A stretch of DNA of 37,110 bases from Desulfocarbo sp964620595 (GTDB taxonomy: Bacteria; Desulfobacterota; Desulfarculia; Desulfarculales; Desulfarculaceae): assembly GCA_964620595.1 (NCBI GenBank), contig CAZUHP010000035.1:1-37110 (forward strand), given 5' to 3'. Below, piece by piece: positions 18,500 through 27,458 of this stretch (position 1 is its first letter; each line of letters opens with the position of its first letter). The notes below the pieces were generated by a model that worked only from the letters and a program-made list of their open reading frames with translations, was not told the DNA's origin and ran no database searches. The position numbers and the translations under genes were made by a program.

Positions 18500-18522
18500 A
18501 CGGCCTGCCCTTGGCCGTTTTT
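18500..18522 (+). terminator. Orphan Rho-independent terminator-like hairpin
   Basis: ACGGCC, a 7-base loop, GGCCGT and then a T-run form an intrinsic terminator shape on the plus strand. No plus-strand gene precedes it (the region upstream holds the divergent kinase gene), so it could end antisense transcription into the cluster or be fortuitous. Confidence 0.35.
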
Positions 18523-18537
18523 GCTCGTCAGCCCAAG

Positions 18538-18617
18538 GGCGACGGGGGGGGCGGGGGGCGACGGGGGGCGGGGGGGCGACGGGGAGCGGCGACGGGGGGC
18601 GGGCGACGGGGGCGGGG
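18538..18617. repeat. Five irregular copies of GGCGACGGGG
   Basis: Within 80 bases the 10-mer GGCGACGGGG occurs five times, at about 18538, 18556, 18574, 18587 and 18602, separated by runs of G. It is non-coding, has several runs of four or more Gs and could fold as a G-quadruplex on the plus strand. It makes up most of the 317-base gap between the kinase gene and the receiver-like gene. Confidence 0.8.
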
Positions 18618-18705
18618 GAAAGCAAGGGGAAGGCAAGAAAAATCACAGGGGCAATGTGCCTGGGGCGGAAAGGCGGGGGTGCGCGGAGGGGCCGGCAAAC
18701 CAACG

Positions 18706-18755
18706 CCACCCAGCAGGACCGGGCAGAGCAAGTCAAGCCCGGCCCTGCCGGGTGG
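18706..18755 (-). terminator. Hairpin at the end of the metal-protein cluster
   Basis: A 12-bp inverted repeat with one wobble pair (18706-18717 with 18744-18755) starts 19 bases after the last stop of the cluster; its interior also holds CCCGGC-agg-GCCGGG. There is no T-run, so termination efficiency is uncertain. Confidence 0.4.
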
Positions 18756-18774
18756 GTGGGAGGGTGCTGATCAA

Positions 18775-19146
18775 TCAGGCGGCCGGAGACAGGCCGCGCA
18801 ACTTCTCCGCCAGCTCCTTGGCCTCACCCGCGCCCGGCCGGGGGGGCAGCTTGGCCAGGACCCCCAGGCCCTCGTAGGCCTGGTGGAACTCCTCTTCGCT
18901 CATGGCGGTGATGACCGCCAGGTTTATGAAAGCGTCCACCATCAGGACCCGGCGGATGAACTCAAGGGCCTCCATGTCCCTGATCTGCTCGTCCAGGATC
19001 ACCAGCGCCGGCTTTTCGGAGGCCACCAGGCGCAGGGCCTCCTCCCCGCCGGCCGCCCGCGCCAGGGAGGCCCCCAACTCCGCCGCCAAGGAGGAGGCAA
19101 AGGGCGCCGAGCCGGCCGGCGAGGGGCTTACCAACAATATCTTCAT
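18775..19146 (-). CDS. Degenerate CheY-like receiver protein
   Basis: A 123-residue single receiver-like domain. The central Asp is present (ALVILDEQIRDMEALEFI), as are a Thr (AVITAMSEEE) and a Lys (VLAKLPPRP), but the acidic pair that binds Mg at the end of strand 1 is replaced by Ser-Pro (ILLVSPSPAGS). Phosphorylation is therefore doubtful, and it may work as a protein-interaction module. The ATG at 19146 is supported by AAGGAG eight bases upstream. It is the last gene of the NifX/MinD cluster, 96 bases after the DUF364 gene. Confidence 0.8.
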   Translation of the reverse strand: MKILLVSPSPAGSAPFASSLAAELGASLARAAGGEEALRLVASEKPALVILDEQIRDMEALEFIRRVLMVDAFINLAVITAMSEEEFHQAYEGLGVLAKLPPRPGAGEAKELAEKLRGLSPAA

Positions 19147-19203
19147 GACTAGCTCCTTGGGGCAGGGGGGCGTTTTCCGCACCGCCCGGGGTGGAAACGC
19201 CCT

Positions 19204-19220
19204 CCCGCCGTTTTGGCGGG
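19204..19220 (-). other. Short hairpin after the DUF364 gene
   Basis: CCCGCC and GGCGGG with a 5-base A-rich loop lie 22 bases after the DUF364 stop, followed by a second, imperfect inverted repeat built on GGGCGTTT/AAACGCCC. No T-run follows. Probably an mRNA processing or stability element between the last two genes of the cluster. Confidence 0.4.
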
Positions 19221-19242
19221 AAGCTGGGTCGCCGGCAGAGGG

Positions 19243-20055
19243 TCAGTCGAGCGCATGAGTGAAGCCGGCGCTCTTGGGAAACCAACATACAGACTCGATC
19301 CCCGCCTTTTTGATCTCTCTATAGGGGAGGCCCTGCTCCACCGCCGCCAGCACCGGCTCGGGCTCCCGCACCAGGGCCCCGGCCAGCATGTGGGCCCCCT
19401 GCTCGAACAACAGCGGCGACCAGGGGGTGGAGGGCCCCAGCACCAGCTTGAAGGCCTGCGGGGCCTTCCCCAGGAAATAGGCCAGGTAGCCGGTGAGAAG
19501 CGCGGTGCCGGTCACGGCCAGCAGATGGCATTCATCGAGGGCCTCGTCCCACTCCGGTGGAGGAAGGGGCGGCGCGCCGGCCTCCAGCTCCAGCACCTCC
19601 AGGTTCTCCGCCGCCGCCCGCAGCTCCGGCGCAAAGGGGAAGCTGCCCACCAGCACCACCCGCAGTCCCCTGGCCCGCTGGAGCAGCCATTGTTGGGCGG
19701 AGCCCTCCCAGAGCTGCCCGGGGGGAGGCGGCGGGCAGGCCGCATTCAGGGCGGCCAGCCCCAGGCTGCTCAACAGCGGCTCCGGCGAGAGCAACCAGGG
19801 CAGGCAGGCGGACAAGGGCCGGCCCGGCGCCTCCCGCCAGGGGCAAGGCCCCTCCCCGGCCCGCGCGCCCAGGGTGGAGGCCAGCCCCACCCGCCCCCCG
19901 GCCTGCACCGCCACGAAGCGGCGCCCCACCGCCACCCGCTCCACCGGGGCGGAGGACAGGCCGGGCGCGGCCAGCAGGCGCTGGGCCAGCTCCCGCTCGG
20001 CGCGGCTCTCCTGCAGGCGCCGGCGGCTGGCGGCACGGGAAACACAGCACGGCAT
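19243..20055 (-). CDS. DUF4213/DUF364 putative heavy-metal chelation protein
   Basis: A 270-residue protein. The N-terminal part (about 33-110; VAVGRRFVAVQAGGRVGLASTL) matches the DUF4213 fold and the C-terminal part (about 130-260; VVLVGSFPF, LPPPEWDEALDECHLLAVTGTALLTG, LVLGPSTPWSPLLFEQGAHMLAG) the DUF364 Rossmann-like domain. Structural work on the family led to the label heavy-metal chelation, but no reaction is established. Members often occur beside metal and cofactor genes, as here. The ATG at 20055 has GGAGA nine bases upstream, and the gene follows the IscU-like gene by 62 bases. Confidence 0.82.
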   Translation of the reverse strand: MPCCVSRAASRRRLQESRAERELAQRLLAAPGLSSAPVERVAVGRRFVAVQAGGRVGLASTLGARAGEGPCPWREAPGRPLSACLPWLLSPEPLLSSLGLAALNAACPPPPPGQLWEGSAQQWLLQRARGLRVVLVGSFPFAPELRAAAENLEVLELEAGAPPLPPPEWDEALDECHLLAVTGTALLTGYLAYFLGKAPQAFKLVLGPSTPWSPLLFEQGAHMLAGALVREPEPVLAAVEQGLPYREIKKAGIESVCWFPKSAGFTHALD

Positions 20056-20117
20056 GGCCTTCGCTCTCCACCGCCCGAGGGGCGCCCCCCCGGGCCGGAC
20101 CTCACCGGTCCGCTGGT

Positions 20118-20573
20118 TCAGGCCTGGCTCTCGCGCGGCTTCTGGTGCAGCCGCCGGTAGTGGTCCTCCACCGCCTCGCCCAGGGTGTTGACCGCCAGGC
20201 GGGCGCAGTGGAGATGGTCTTCCGGCAGGCCTCCCAGCACGCGCTCCACCTCCTCCGGGCCGAGCGCCAGGACCTCGTCTATGCTGCGGCCCTGGGCCAG
20301 CTCGCTCACCGCGCTGGCGCAGGCCACCGTGTACACGCAGCCATGGGGCTGCACCCTTATCTCCTGGATGCGGTCGTCCTCCACCCTTATGGCCACCTCC
20401 ACCGAGTCTCCGCAGACTCCCACCCCATGGGCCTGGCCGCTGGGGTGCTCCAGCACTCCCAGGTTGCGGGGATGGGTGACGTGCTCCAGAAAGCGCTCAT
20501 CTACCGCAAGCTCGGTCTCTTCATGGTGATGGTGGGAGGCCCCGGAGCCGGCCGCGGCCTTAGTAGGCGACAT
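20118..20573 (-). CDS. IscU/NifU-N-like Fe-S scaffold
   Basis: A 151-residue protein. After a 20-residue leader with the run GASHHHHEETE comes an IscU-like domain: HPRNLGVLEHPSGQAHGVGVCGDSV (first Cys), HGCVYTVACASAV (second Cys region, with an extra Cys) and LPEDHLHCARLAVNTLGEAVEDHY (third Cys). All three cluster-ligand positions are filled, although GVCGDSV lacks the normal GxCGD context of housekeeping IscU only in part. No cysteine desulfurase is nearby. The ATG at 20573 follows GGGGGA and overlaps the NifX-like gene by 14 bases; an in-frame GTG at 20600 behind AGGAG is an alternative start. Confidence 0.85.
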   Translation of the reverse strand: MSPTKAAAGSGASHHHHEETELAVDERFLEHVTHPRNLGVLEHPSGQAHGVGVCGDSVEVAIRVEDDRIQEIRVQPHGCVYTVACASAVSELAQGRSIDEVLALGPEEVERVLGGLPEDHLHCARLAVNTLGEAVEDHYRRLHQKPRESQA

Positions 20574-20958
20574 TTCCCCCACGGGCGCCTCCACCGCCAC
20601 AGGTGTGCTCCTGCTCGAAGCGGGGCAGCCGGCCGTCGATCAGGGCCTGCACCGCCTCGCCCACCGTGGCCAGTTCGCCACCGTAGTAGACCTGGATACC
20701 CACCTGCATGAAGCCCATCAGGGGGCGCATGCCCATGCCGCCGGCCACCAGCACGTTGACCCCGTGCTGGGCCAGGTGGTTCACCGGGGCCATGCAGCCG
20801 CCCTGCTGGTGGGGCACGTTGGGAATCACCCGGCTATCTTTTATCTGGCCGTCCTCGATCTCCACCAGGGTGTAGAGGTCACAATGCCCGAAGTGGGCCC
20901 CCAGCGGAGCTTCCAGTCCGCCGGGATGAACAGAAGGTAGAGCTACCAATTGGGACAT
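20560..20958 (-). CDS. NifX/orange-protein-family protein
   Basis: A 132-residue protein of the dinitrogenase iron-molybdenum cofactor family (NifX/NafY/ORP fold). Typical stretches are LGAHFGHCDLYTLVEIEDGQI, HLAQHGVNVLVAGGMGMRPLMGFMQVGIQVYYGG and VGEAVQALIDGRLP. The tail has HTCGGGGARGG, a Cys-Gly motif found in small members from anaerobes. No nitrogenase genes are visible, so a role in non-nitrogenase metal clusters, as for ORP, is more likely. The ATG at 20958 is preceded by AAGGAGG. Confidence 0.88.
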   Translation of the reverse strand: MSQLVALPSVHPGGLEAPLGAHFGHCDLYTLVEIEDGQIKDSRVIPNVPHQQGGCMAPVNHLAQHGVNVLVAGGMGMRPLMGFMQVGIQVYYGGELATVGEAVQALIDGRLPRFEQEHTCGGGGARGGNVAY

Positions 20959-21028
20959 GTCAGCCTCCTTGGAATCTTTCTCCGGCCGCCTCGCCGGGGC
21001 CGGGCTGAAAACATTGCTTGGGTTCGGG

Positions 21029-21913
21029 TCACGCCGCCTTGGCCACCCCGGCCAGGGCGGTTATCTCTCGCCAGGCCCGGCCCAGCTCGTCCGCCAGGGG
21101 ACCCGGCCGGTACTCGGTTATGGTCCGGGCCTGCACCATGGCCTCGGTGAAGGCCGGGTCGTGGGGCAGGCGGGCCACCAGCCTGAGGCCCTGCCGGTTG
21201 CAGAACTTCTCTATGGCCGCGGTCTGGGTCTGGTTCAGGTCGTACTTGTTCACGATCACCCCCACCGGCACCTGGAAGTGCTGGCAGAGCTCCACCACCC
21301 GCTCCAGGTCGTGCAGGCCGGACAGGGTGGGCTCGGTCACCGCCACCGCCAGATCGGTGCCGCTCAGGGAGCTGATCACCGGGCAGCCTATGCCGGGGGG
21401 GCCGTCGCTCAGGATCAGGCCGATCCCCTTCTCCTCGGCCAGCTCGCGGGCCTTCTGGCGGAGCAGGGCCACTAGCCGGCCCGAGTTCTCCTGGCCGGGG
21501 AAGAGCTGGGCATGCACCATGAGCCCGAAGCGGGTCTGGGACACATACCAGCGGCCGCAGTGGTTCTCGGGGAAATCAATGGCCCCGGCCGGGCAGAAGT
21601 GGACGCAGACCTTGCAGCCCTCGCAACGCAGGGGGTCTATCTCCGGCTGGCCGTCCACCTCCCGCACCGCCTGGTAGCGGCAGCGCTCGATACACTCGCC
21701 GCACTGCTCGCAGAGTTCGGGGTTTATCACCGCCTGGTTCCCGGAGTAGAACTCCTCGCTCGACAAGTGCTCCGGGGCGAGCAACAGGTGGAGGTCCGGG
21801 GCGTCCACGTCCAGGTCGCAGATGATCTTGTCGTCCGCCAGGTGGGCGAAGGCCCCGGTCAGGGAGGTCTTGCCGGTGCCGCCCTTGCCGCTCAGCACCA
21901 GGATCTCAGCCAT
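21029..21913 (-). CDS. MinD-superfamily ATPase with ferredoxin insert (2)
   Basis: A 294-residue P-loop ATPase. The deviant Walker A is GKGGTGKTS, and switch regions appear in DLDVDAPDL and SDGPPGIGCPV. Between them, at about 60-115, sits a 2[4Fe-4S] ferredoxin domain (CEQCGECIERC and CEGCKVCVHFCP). Proteins of this build are standard partners of NifX/ORP-type proteins in anaerobes and are thought to load or move metal clusters using ATP. The ATG at 21913 overlaps the stop of the sister ATPase by 8 bases, so the two are coupled and may form a heterodimer. Confidence 0.92.
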   Translation of the reverse strand: MAEILVLSGKGGTGKTSLTGAFAHLADDKIICDLDVDAPDLHLLLAPEHLSSEEFYSGNQAVINPELCEQCGECIERCRYQAVREVDGQPEIDPLRCEGCKVCVHFCPAGAIDFPENHCGRWYVSQTRFGLMVHAQLFPGQENSGRLVALLRQKARELAEEKGIGLILSDGPPGIGCPVISSLSGTDLAVAVTEPTLSGLHDLERVVELCQHFQVPVGVIVNKYDLNQTQTAAIEKFCNRQGLRLVARLPHDPAFTEAMVQARTITEYRPGPLADELGRAWREITALAGVAKAA

Positions 21914-22793
21914 GAGCCACCTCGCTTCCCGCCGGCCGCTGGTCCGGGACCAGGGCCCGCGCCCGCCGGGCCAGGTCCTGGAAGAGGGCCTGCATCTGCT
22001 CAGAGGCGTTCACCGCCGGTTCCCCGCGGGAGTAGGCCTCGGCCACCGCCCGGTCATAGGGTATCTCGGCCAGGATGGGCAGCTTCTGCTCCTCGCAGAA
22101 GCGGTACACCTCCCTGTCGCCCACCCCGGCCCGGTTGATCACCGCCGCCAGGGGCTTGCCCAGGGGCGAGAAGGCCTCCCAGGCCAGGCGGAAGTCGTAC
22201 AGGCCAAAGGGGGTGGGCTCGGTGACCAGCAGGACGGCGTCGGCCTGGGACACCGCGGTCACCGCGGGGCAGCTCACCCCCGGCGGCGCGTCGATGATGA
22301 TATCGCCCCGCCGGGGCACCCCGTGGCTCTCCAGCCTGGCCATCACCGCCCGCATCAGGGGCGGGCTCATGGCCTCGCTCACCCGCAGGCGGCCCTGGTA
22401 CAACTCCAGGGAGCCGGCCCGGCCCCAGATGACCTCGCCCAGCTCCCGCTGGCCCGGGGTGAGGGCTCCTTCCGGGCAGACCGCCAGGCAGCCGCCGCAG
22501 CCGTGGCACATCTCGGGAAAGGTGAGCAGCACGTCCCCCAGCACGGAGATGGCCTTGAACTGGCACAAATCCGAGCAGGCCCCGCAGGCGGTGCAGAGGT
22601 CCTCGTCGGCCAGGGGCACCTCCAGGGTGGCGGTCTCCCGGGCGGTGAGTTCGGGGTGGAGCAAGAGGTGCAGGTTGGGCTCCTCCACGTCCAAATCCAC
22701 CGCGGTCACCGGGCCCGGCCAGGCCAGGGCCAGGGAGGCGGATACCGTGGTCTTGCCGGTGCCGCCCTTGCCGCTGGCTACAGCCAGGATCAC
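21906..22793 (-). CDS. MinD-superfamily ATPase with ferredoxin insert (1)
   Basis: A 295-residue paralogue of the following gene: deviant Walker A GKGGTGKTT at residues 8-16, DLDVEEPNL, a ferredoxin insert with CTACGACSDLC and CHGCGGCLAVCPEGAL, then IIIDAPPGVSCPAVTAV. Similarity to its neighbour is moderate, typical of old paralogue pairs in ORP-type loci. The start is a GTG at 22793 that overlaps the stop of the DUF134-NifX gene as GTGA (22790-22793), so translation is coupled across three genes. Confidence 0.92.
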   Translation of the reverse strand: MILAVASGKGGTGKTTVSASLALAWPGPVTAVDLDVEEPNLHLLLHPELTARETATLEVPLADEDLCTACGACSDLCQFKAISVLGDVLLTFPEMCHGCGGCLAVCPEGALTPGQRELGEVIWGRAGSLELYQGRLRVSEAMSPPLMRAVMARLESHGVPRRGDIIIDAPPGVSCPAVTAVSQADAVLLVTEPTPFGLYDFRLAWEAFSPLGKPLAAVINRAGVGDREVYRFCEEQKLPILAEIPYDRAVAEAYSRGEPAVNASEQMQALFQDLARRARALVPDQRPAGSEVAHG

Positions 22794-23191
22794 CGTCCGC
22801 CCCCTCGGCCGCCCCCTCGGCCGCCCCCCCAGCTACCTTCGCGGTTGGGCTTGTCCGCCAGCTTCACCTGCCCGCTCTGGTAGCGCTCCAGGGCCTGGCG
22901 CACGGTCATGCCCTCCAGGTCCTGGCCCACCTGGATACCGGCGGCGGACAGGGCTTGAAAGGCCTTGGGGCCCACAAAACCGGTCAGCACCACCCCGGCC
23001 CCGGACTTGGCCACCATCTCCGCGGCCTGGATGCCGGCCCCCTGGGCGCGGGCCTGGGAGGCGCCGTTGTCCAGGTACTCGAACTCCATGGTCTCCGGGT
23101 CTATGACTATGAAACCGGCCGCCCGGCCGAAACGGGGGTCTACCTGCTCGTCCAGGCTGGGACCTTCACTGCTGATCGCTATCTTCGACAT
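22790..23191 (-). CDS. Possible separately translated NifX-like protein
   Basis: The internal ATG at 23191 (MSKIAISSEGPSLDE) is exactly where a stand-alone NifX-family protein would begin and is preceded by AAAAAAGGAG with seven bases of spacing, one of the better ribosome-binding sites in the window. A 133-residue product is therefore likely in addition to, or instead of, the fusion. Confidence 0.6.
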   Translation of the reverse strand: MSKIAISSEGPSLDEQVDPRFGRAAGFIVIDPETMEFEYLDNGASQARAQGAGIQAAEMVAKSGAGVVLTGFVGPKAFQALSAAGIQVGQDLEGMTVRQALERYQSGQVKLADKPNREGSWGGGRGGGRGGGR

Positions 23192-23536
23192 GGATGGCTC
23201 CTTTTTTGGGGGGCTGTGGTCTTCACCCGCATCCGACCCCGACCCCGCCAAGGCATAGTCTCCGCCGGCAATGCGCAAGGCCCAGCCGTTGACCACCGCC
23301 TCGGCCACCACCCGCCGGGCCTCGGCCAAGACCCGGCCGAAGGTGTGGCGGGAGATGTTCATGCGTTCGGCCGCCTCCTGCTGGCCCAGGCCCTCGATCT
23401 CGACCAGGCGGAGGGCTTCGTAGCCTTCCACCGACAGGTAGACCTCGGTGAGCTGCAGCAAGGGGACCCCGCGGGGCTTGAAATAGTCCACTCGGGGCGG
23501 GCGGCTTACCAGACGGCATTTTCGGGGTCGGGGCAT
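22790..23536 (-). CDS. DUF134 DNA-binding domain fused to NifX-like domain
   Basis: A 248-residue two-domain protein. Residues 1-95 are a DUF134 protein (MPRPRKCRLV start; helix-turn-helix in GLGQQEAAERMNISRHTFGRVLAEARRVVAEA), a predicted transcription factor. Residues 116-235 are a NifX-family domain (SLDEQVDPRFGRAAGFIVIDPETMEFEYLDN; GAGVVLTGFVGPKAFQALSAAGIQV) followed by a Gly/Arg tail. These are normally separate genes. The linker contains A AAA AAG in the reading phase used by dnaX frameshifting, and a strong internal RBS precedes M116. The ATG at 23536 has GGAGG upstream. It heads the MinD operon behind its own palindrome-flanked promoter. Confidence 0.88.
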   Translation of the reverse strand: MPRPRKCRLVSRPPRVDYFKPRGVPLLQLTEVYLSVEGYEALRLVEIEGLGQQEAAERMNISRHTFGRVLAEARRVVAEAVVNGWALRIAGGDYALAGSGSDAGEDHSPPKKEPSMSKIAISSEGPSLDEQVDPRFGRAAGFIVIDPETMEFEYLDNGASQARAQGAGIQAAEMVAKSGAGVVLTGFVGPKAFQALSAAGIQVGQDLEGMTVRQALERYQSGQVKLADKPNREGSWGGGRGGGRGGGR

Positions 23537-23556
23537 GCCTTCCTCCGCAATCGCTC

Positions 23557-23621
23557 TTTTGAGCAAAATCTATACCCGGCAGCGGCCGGCGTCAAATATT
23601 ATTTTGCTCCAAGGAGCAAAA
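23557..23621 (-). promoter_or_regulatory. Promoter and twin palindromes of the DUF134-NifX gene
   Basis: Two related palindromes lie 49 bp apart centre to centre: TTTTGCTCCAAGGAGCAAAA (23602-23621, perfect arms of 9) and TTTTGAGCAAAA (23557-23568). Between them on the minus strand are TTGACG (23590-23595) and TATAGA (23569-23574), spaced 15. The layout fits a repressor binding both sides of a core promoter; autoregulation by the DUF134 protein is inferred. Confidence 0.6.
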
Positions 23622-23661
23622 CCTACTATAACGCTGGGCGCGGTGGGCGCTCGCCATACAG

Positions 23662-23689
23662 CGAGGCGGCCCCTCTGGGAGCCGCCTCG
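23662..23689 (-). terminator. 9-bp hairpin after the DUF5320 gene
   Basis: CGAGGCGGC and GCCGCCTCG form a perfect 9-bp stem with a 10-base loop, 41 bases after the DUF5320 stop and just upstream of the next promoter. There is no T-run. It probably separates the two small operons. Confidence 0.5.
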
Positions 23690-23730
23690 AGGTCAATCAG
23701 TGGGAAATGCCTTTACCGGGGGTATCCGGT

Positions 23731-24039
23731 TCAGTCTTCAGGGGACTGGTTCTCCTCCAGGGCGGCCAGGCGCCGCTGCACCGACTCCAGGTCGGAGCGC
23801 AGGCCCGACTCCTGGGCGCGCAGCCAGGCTATCTCATCCTGGGGGGCATAGGCCCCAGCCCAGCGCCGGGGAAACCAGCAACGGCCTCGCCCGCCGCCGC
23901 GCCCAGCGCCGCGGCCCCAGCCACGCCCCCCGCCGCGGAACACGCCACGGGGTTCAGCCACGCGGCCCACGCAGTAGCCATAGCCGCCTCCGGTCATGGG
24001 TCCTTCACCACGGGGTCCGGTACGATCGAAACCAGGCAT
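23731..24039 (-). CDS. DUF5320 family small protein
   Basis: A 102-residue protein starting MPGFDRTGPRGEGPMTGGGYGYC, the hallmark N-terminus of DUF5320, followed by a Gly/Arg-rich region with two cysteines (C23 and the C of GRCWF) and a C-terminal coiled coil (EIAWLRAQESGLRSDLESVQRRLAALEENQ). The function is unknown; such genes accompany NifX, DUF134 and MinD genes in anaerobes. The start at 24039 is certain because a full AAGGAGGTGA precedes it by six bases; the open frame upstream of this ATG is not conserved. Confidence 0.88.
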   Translation of the reverse strand: MPGFDRTGPRGEGPMTGGGYGYCVGRVAEPRGVFRGGGRGWGRGAGRGGGRGRCWFPRRWAGAYAPQDEIAWLRAQESGLRSDLESVQRRLAALEENQSPED

Positions 24040-24102
24040 GGATTTCACCTCCTTTCCAATAGTTAGCGGTAATCTCCCCAAGCAGGGCCTTTTGGGCTCC
24101 AG

Positions 24103-24315
24103 CTAGCGGCCCTGGGCGCCGGGCCCCTGGCCCCTGCCAGCGCCTCGCCCCCCGCCTCGCCCGCCGCCTCGGCCAGCGCCGCGGCCAGCGCCCTGGCCCC
24201 TGCCAGCGCCTGGGCCTTGACCGCCCTTGCGGCCAGCGCCCGGGCGACCACAGGGTCCGGCACCCCTGCCACGGGGTCCTTGTCCGTCAGGTCCGGTTCC
24301 ATCTCTGTTGGGCAT
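24103..24315 (-). CDS. Gly/Arg-rich DUF5320-like small protein
   Basis: A 70-residue protein that begins MPNRDGTGPDGQGPRGRGAGPC, clearly related to the DUF5320 N-terminus, and then becomes low-complexity Gly-Arg-Ala repeats to the end. The coiled coil of its neighbour is missing, so it is a shortened member. The ATG at 24315 has AAAGGAGA seven bases upstream, which supports translation despite the odd composition. It lies between the second DUF134 gene (33 bases) and the longer DUF5320 gene (63 bases). Confidence 0.75.
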   Translation of the reverse strand: MPNRDGTGPDGQGPRGRGAGPCGRPGAGRKGGQGPGAGRGQGAGRGAGRGGGRGGGRGAGRGQGPGAQGR

Positions 24316-24348
24316 TTGGATCTCCTTTCTTTAGGTTGCAAAAGAAGG

Positions 24349-24705
24349 CTACCTGCCGCCCCGCCAGCCGCGCCGACCGCGCCGGGGCCCTCTTGGGGCG
24401 GGCGGCGGCGAATCGGTCATCTGGTAATGGCCGCCCTCGATGCGTATGGCCCAGCCATTGACCAGGGCCCGGGCCACGGTGGCGCGCGCCTCGGCCAACA
24501 CCCGGCAAAAGGTGGCCCGCGATATCCCCATCTGTTCGGCGGCCGTCTCCTGGTCCAGCCCTTCGGCATCGGCCAGGCGCAGGGCCTCCAGGCCCTCCAC
24601 CGGCAGCACGGTTCCCTTCAACTCGGGCAGGGGCACGCCCTGGGGCTTGTAAAAGGAAGCCACGGGGCGTCCGCGGACCATTCTGCGTTTCCTAGGGCGG
24701 GGCAA
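24349..24705 (-). CDS. DUF134 family DNA-binding protein
   Basis: A 118-residue protein of the DUF134 family, with the N-terminus MPRPRKRRMVRGRPVASFYKPQGVPL and a predicted helix-turn-helix (GLDQETAAEQMGISRATFCRVLAEARATVARAL). The tail is Arg/Gly-rich. The start codon is TTG at 24705, chosen because AAGGAGGAG lies seven bases upstream and because the family always begins MPRPRK. It is the first gene of a three-gene unit with the two DUF5320-type genes and has its own strong promoter with twin palindromes, which suggests it represses its own operon. Confidence 0.88.
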   Translation of the reverse strand: MPRPRKRRMVRGRPVASFYKPQGVPLPELKGTVLPVEGLEALRLADAEGLDQETAAEQMGISRATFCRVLAEARATVARALVNGWAIRIEGGHYQMTDSPPPAPRGPRRGRRGWRGGR

Positions 24706-24724
24706 GGTTTCTCCTCCTTTTGCT

Positions 24725-24794
24725 TATGAAATATATTTCATATACTATGCCGGCGCAACGGGGCTGTCAACTTTTTTTGAAATTTATTTCATAT
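24725..24794 (-). promoter_or_regulatory. Strong promoter with twin palindromic operators
   Basis: On the minus strand TTGACA (24765-24770) and TAGTAT (24742-24747) are spaced exactly 17. The perfect 18-base palindrome TATGAAATATATTTCATA (24725-24742) covers the start-site region, and a second copy, TTTGAAATTTATTTCATAT on the plus strand (24776-24794), lies 5 bp upstream of the -35. Centres are 51 bp apart. Confidence 0.8.
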
Positions 24795-24810
24795 CCACTC
24801 GGCACGGCGC

Positions 24811-24846
24811 CCCCCTTGCCCCCCTCTGCTCCAGGGGGCAAGGGGG
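24811..24846 (-). terminator. 13-bp stem-loop downstream of lon
   Basis: CCCCCTTGCCCCC (24811-24823) pairs perfectly with GGGGGCAAGGGGG (24834-24846) around a 10-base loop, 57 bases after the lon stop. There is no T-run in either direction. It probably ends or stabilises the lon message before the next promoter. Confidence 0.6.
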
Positions 24847-24902
24847 CGGGAAGACAAGGCAAGTACGGAAAGAGCGCGGCAGGGCCGCGCGCGGCGCGCC
24901 GG

Positions 24903-27446
<2,544 letters not shown>

Positions 27447-27458
27447 GGGGTATGTCCT

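Noticed and set aside
18488..18736. Pro-rich small protein encoded opposite the G-rich repeat
   Set aside because: The translation is a by-product of the repeat (Pro/Arg/Ala) and no start signal is present.
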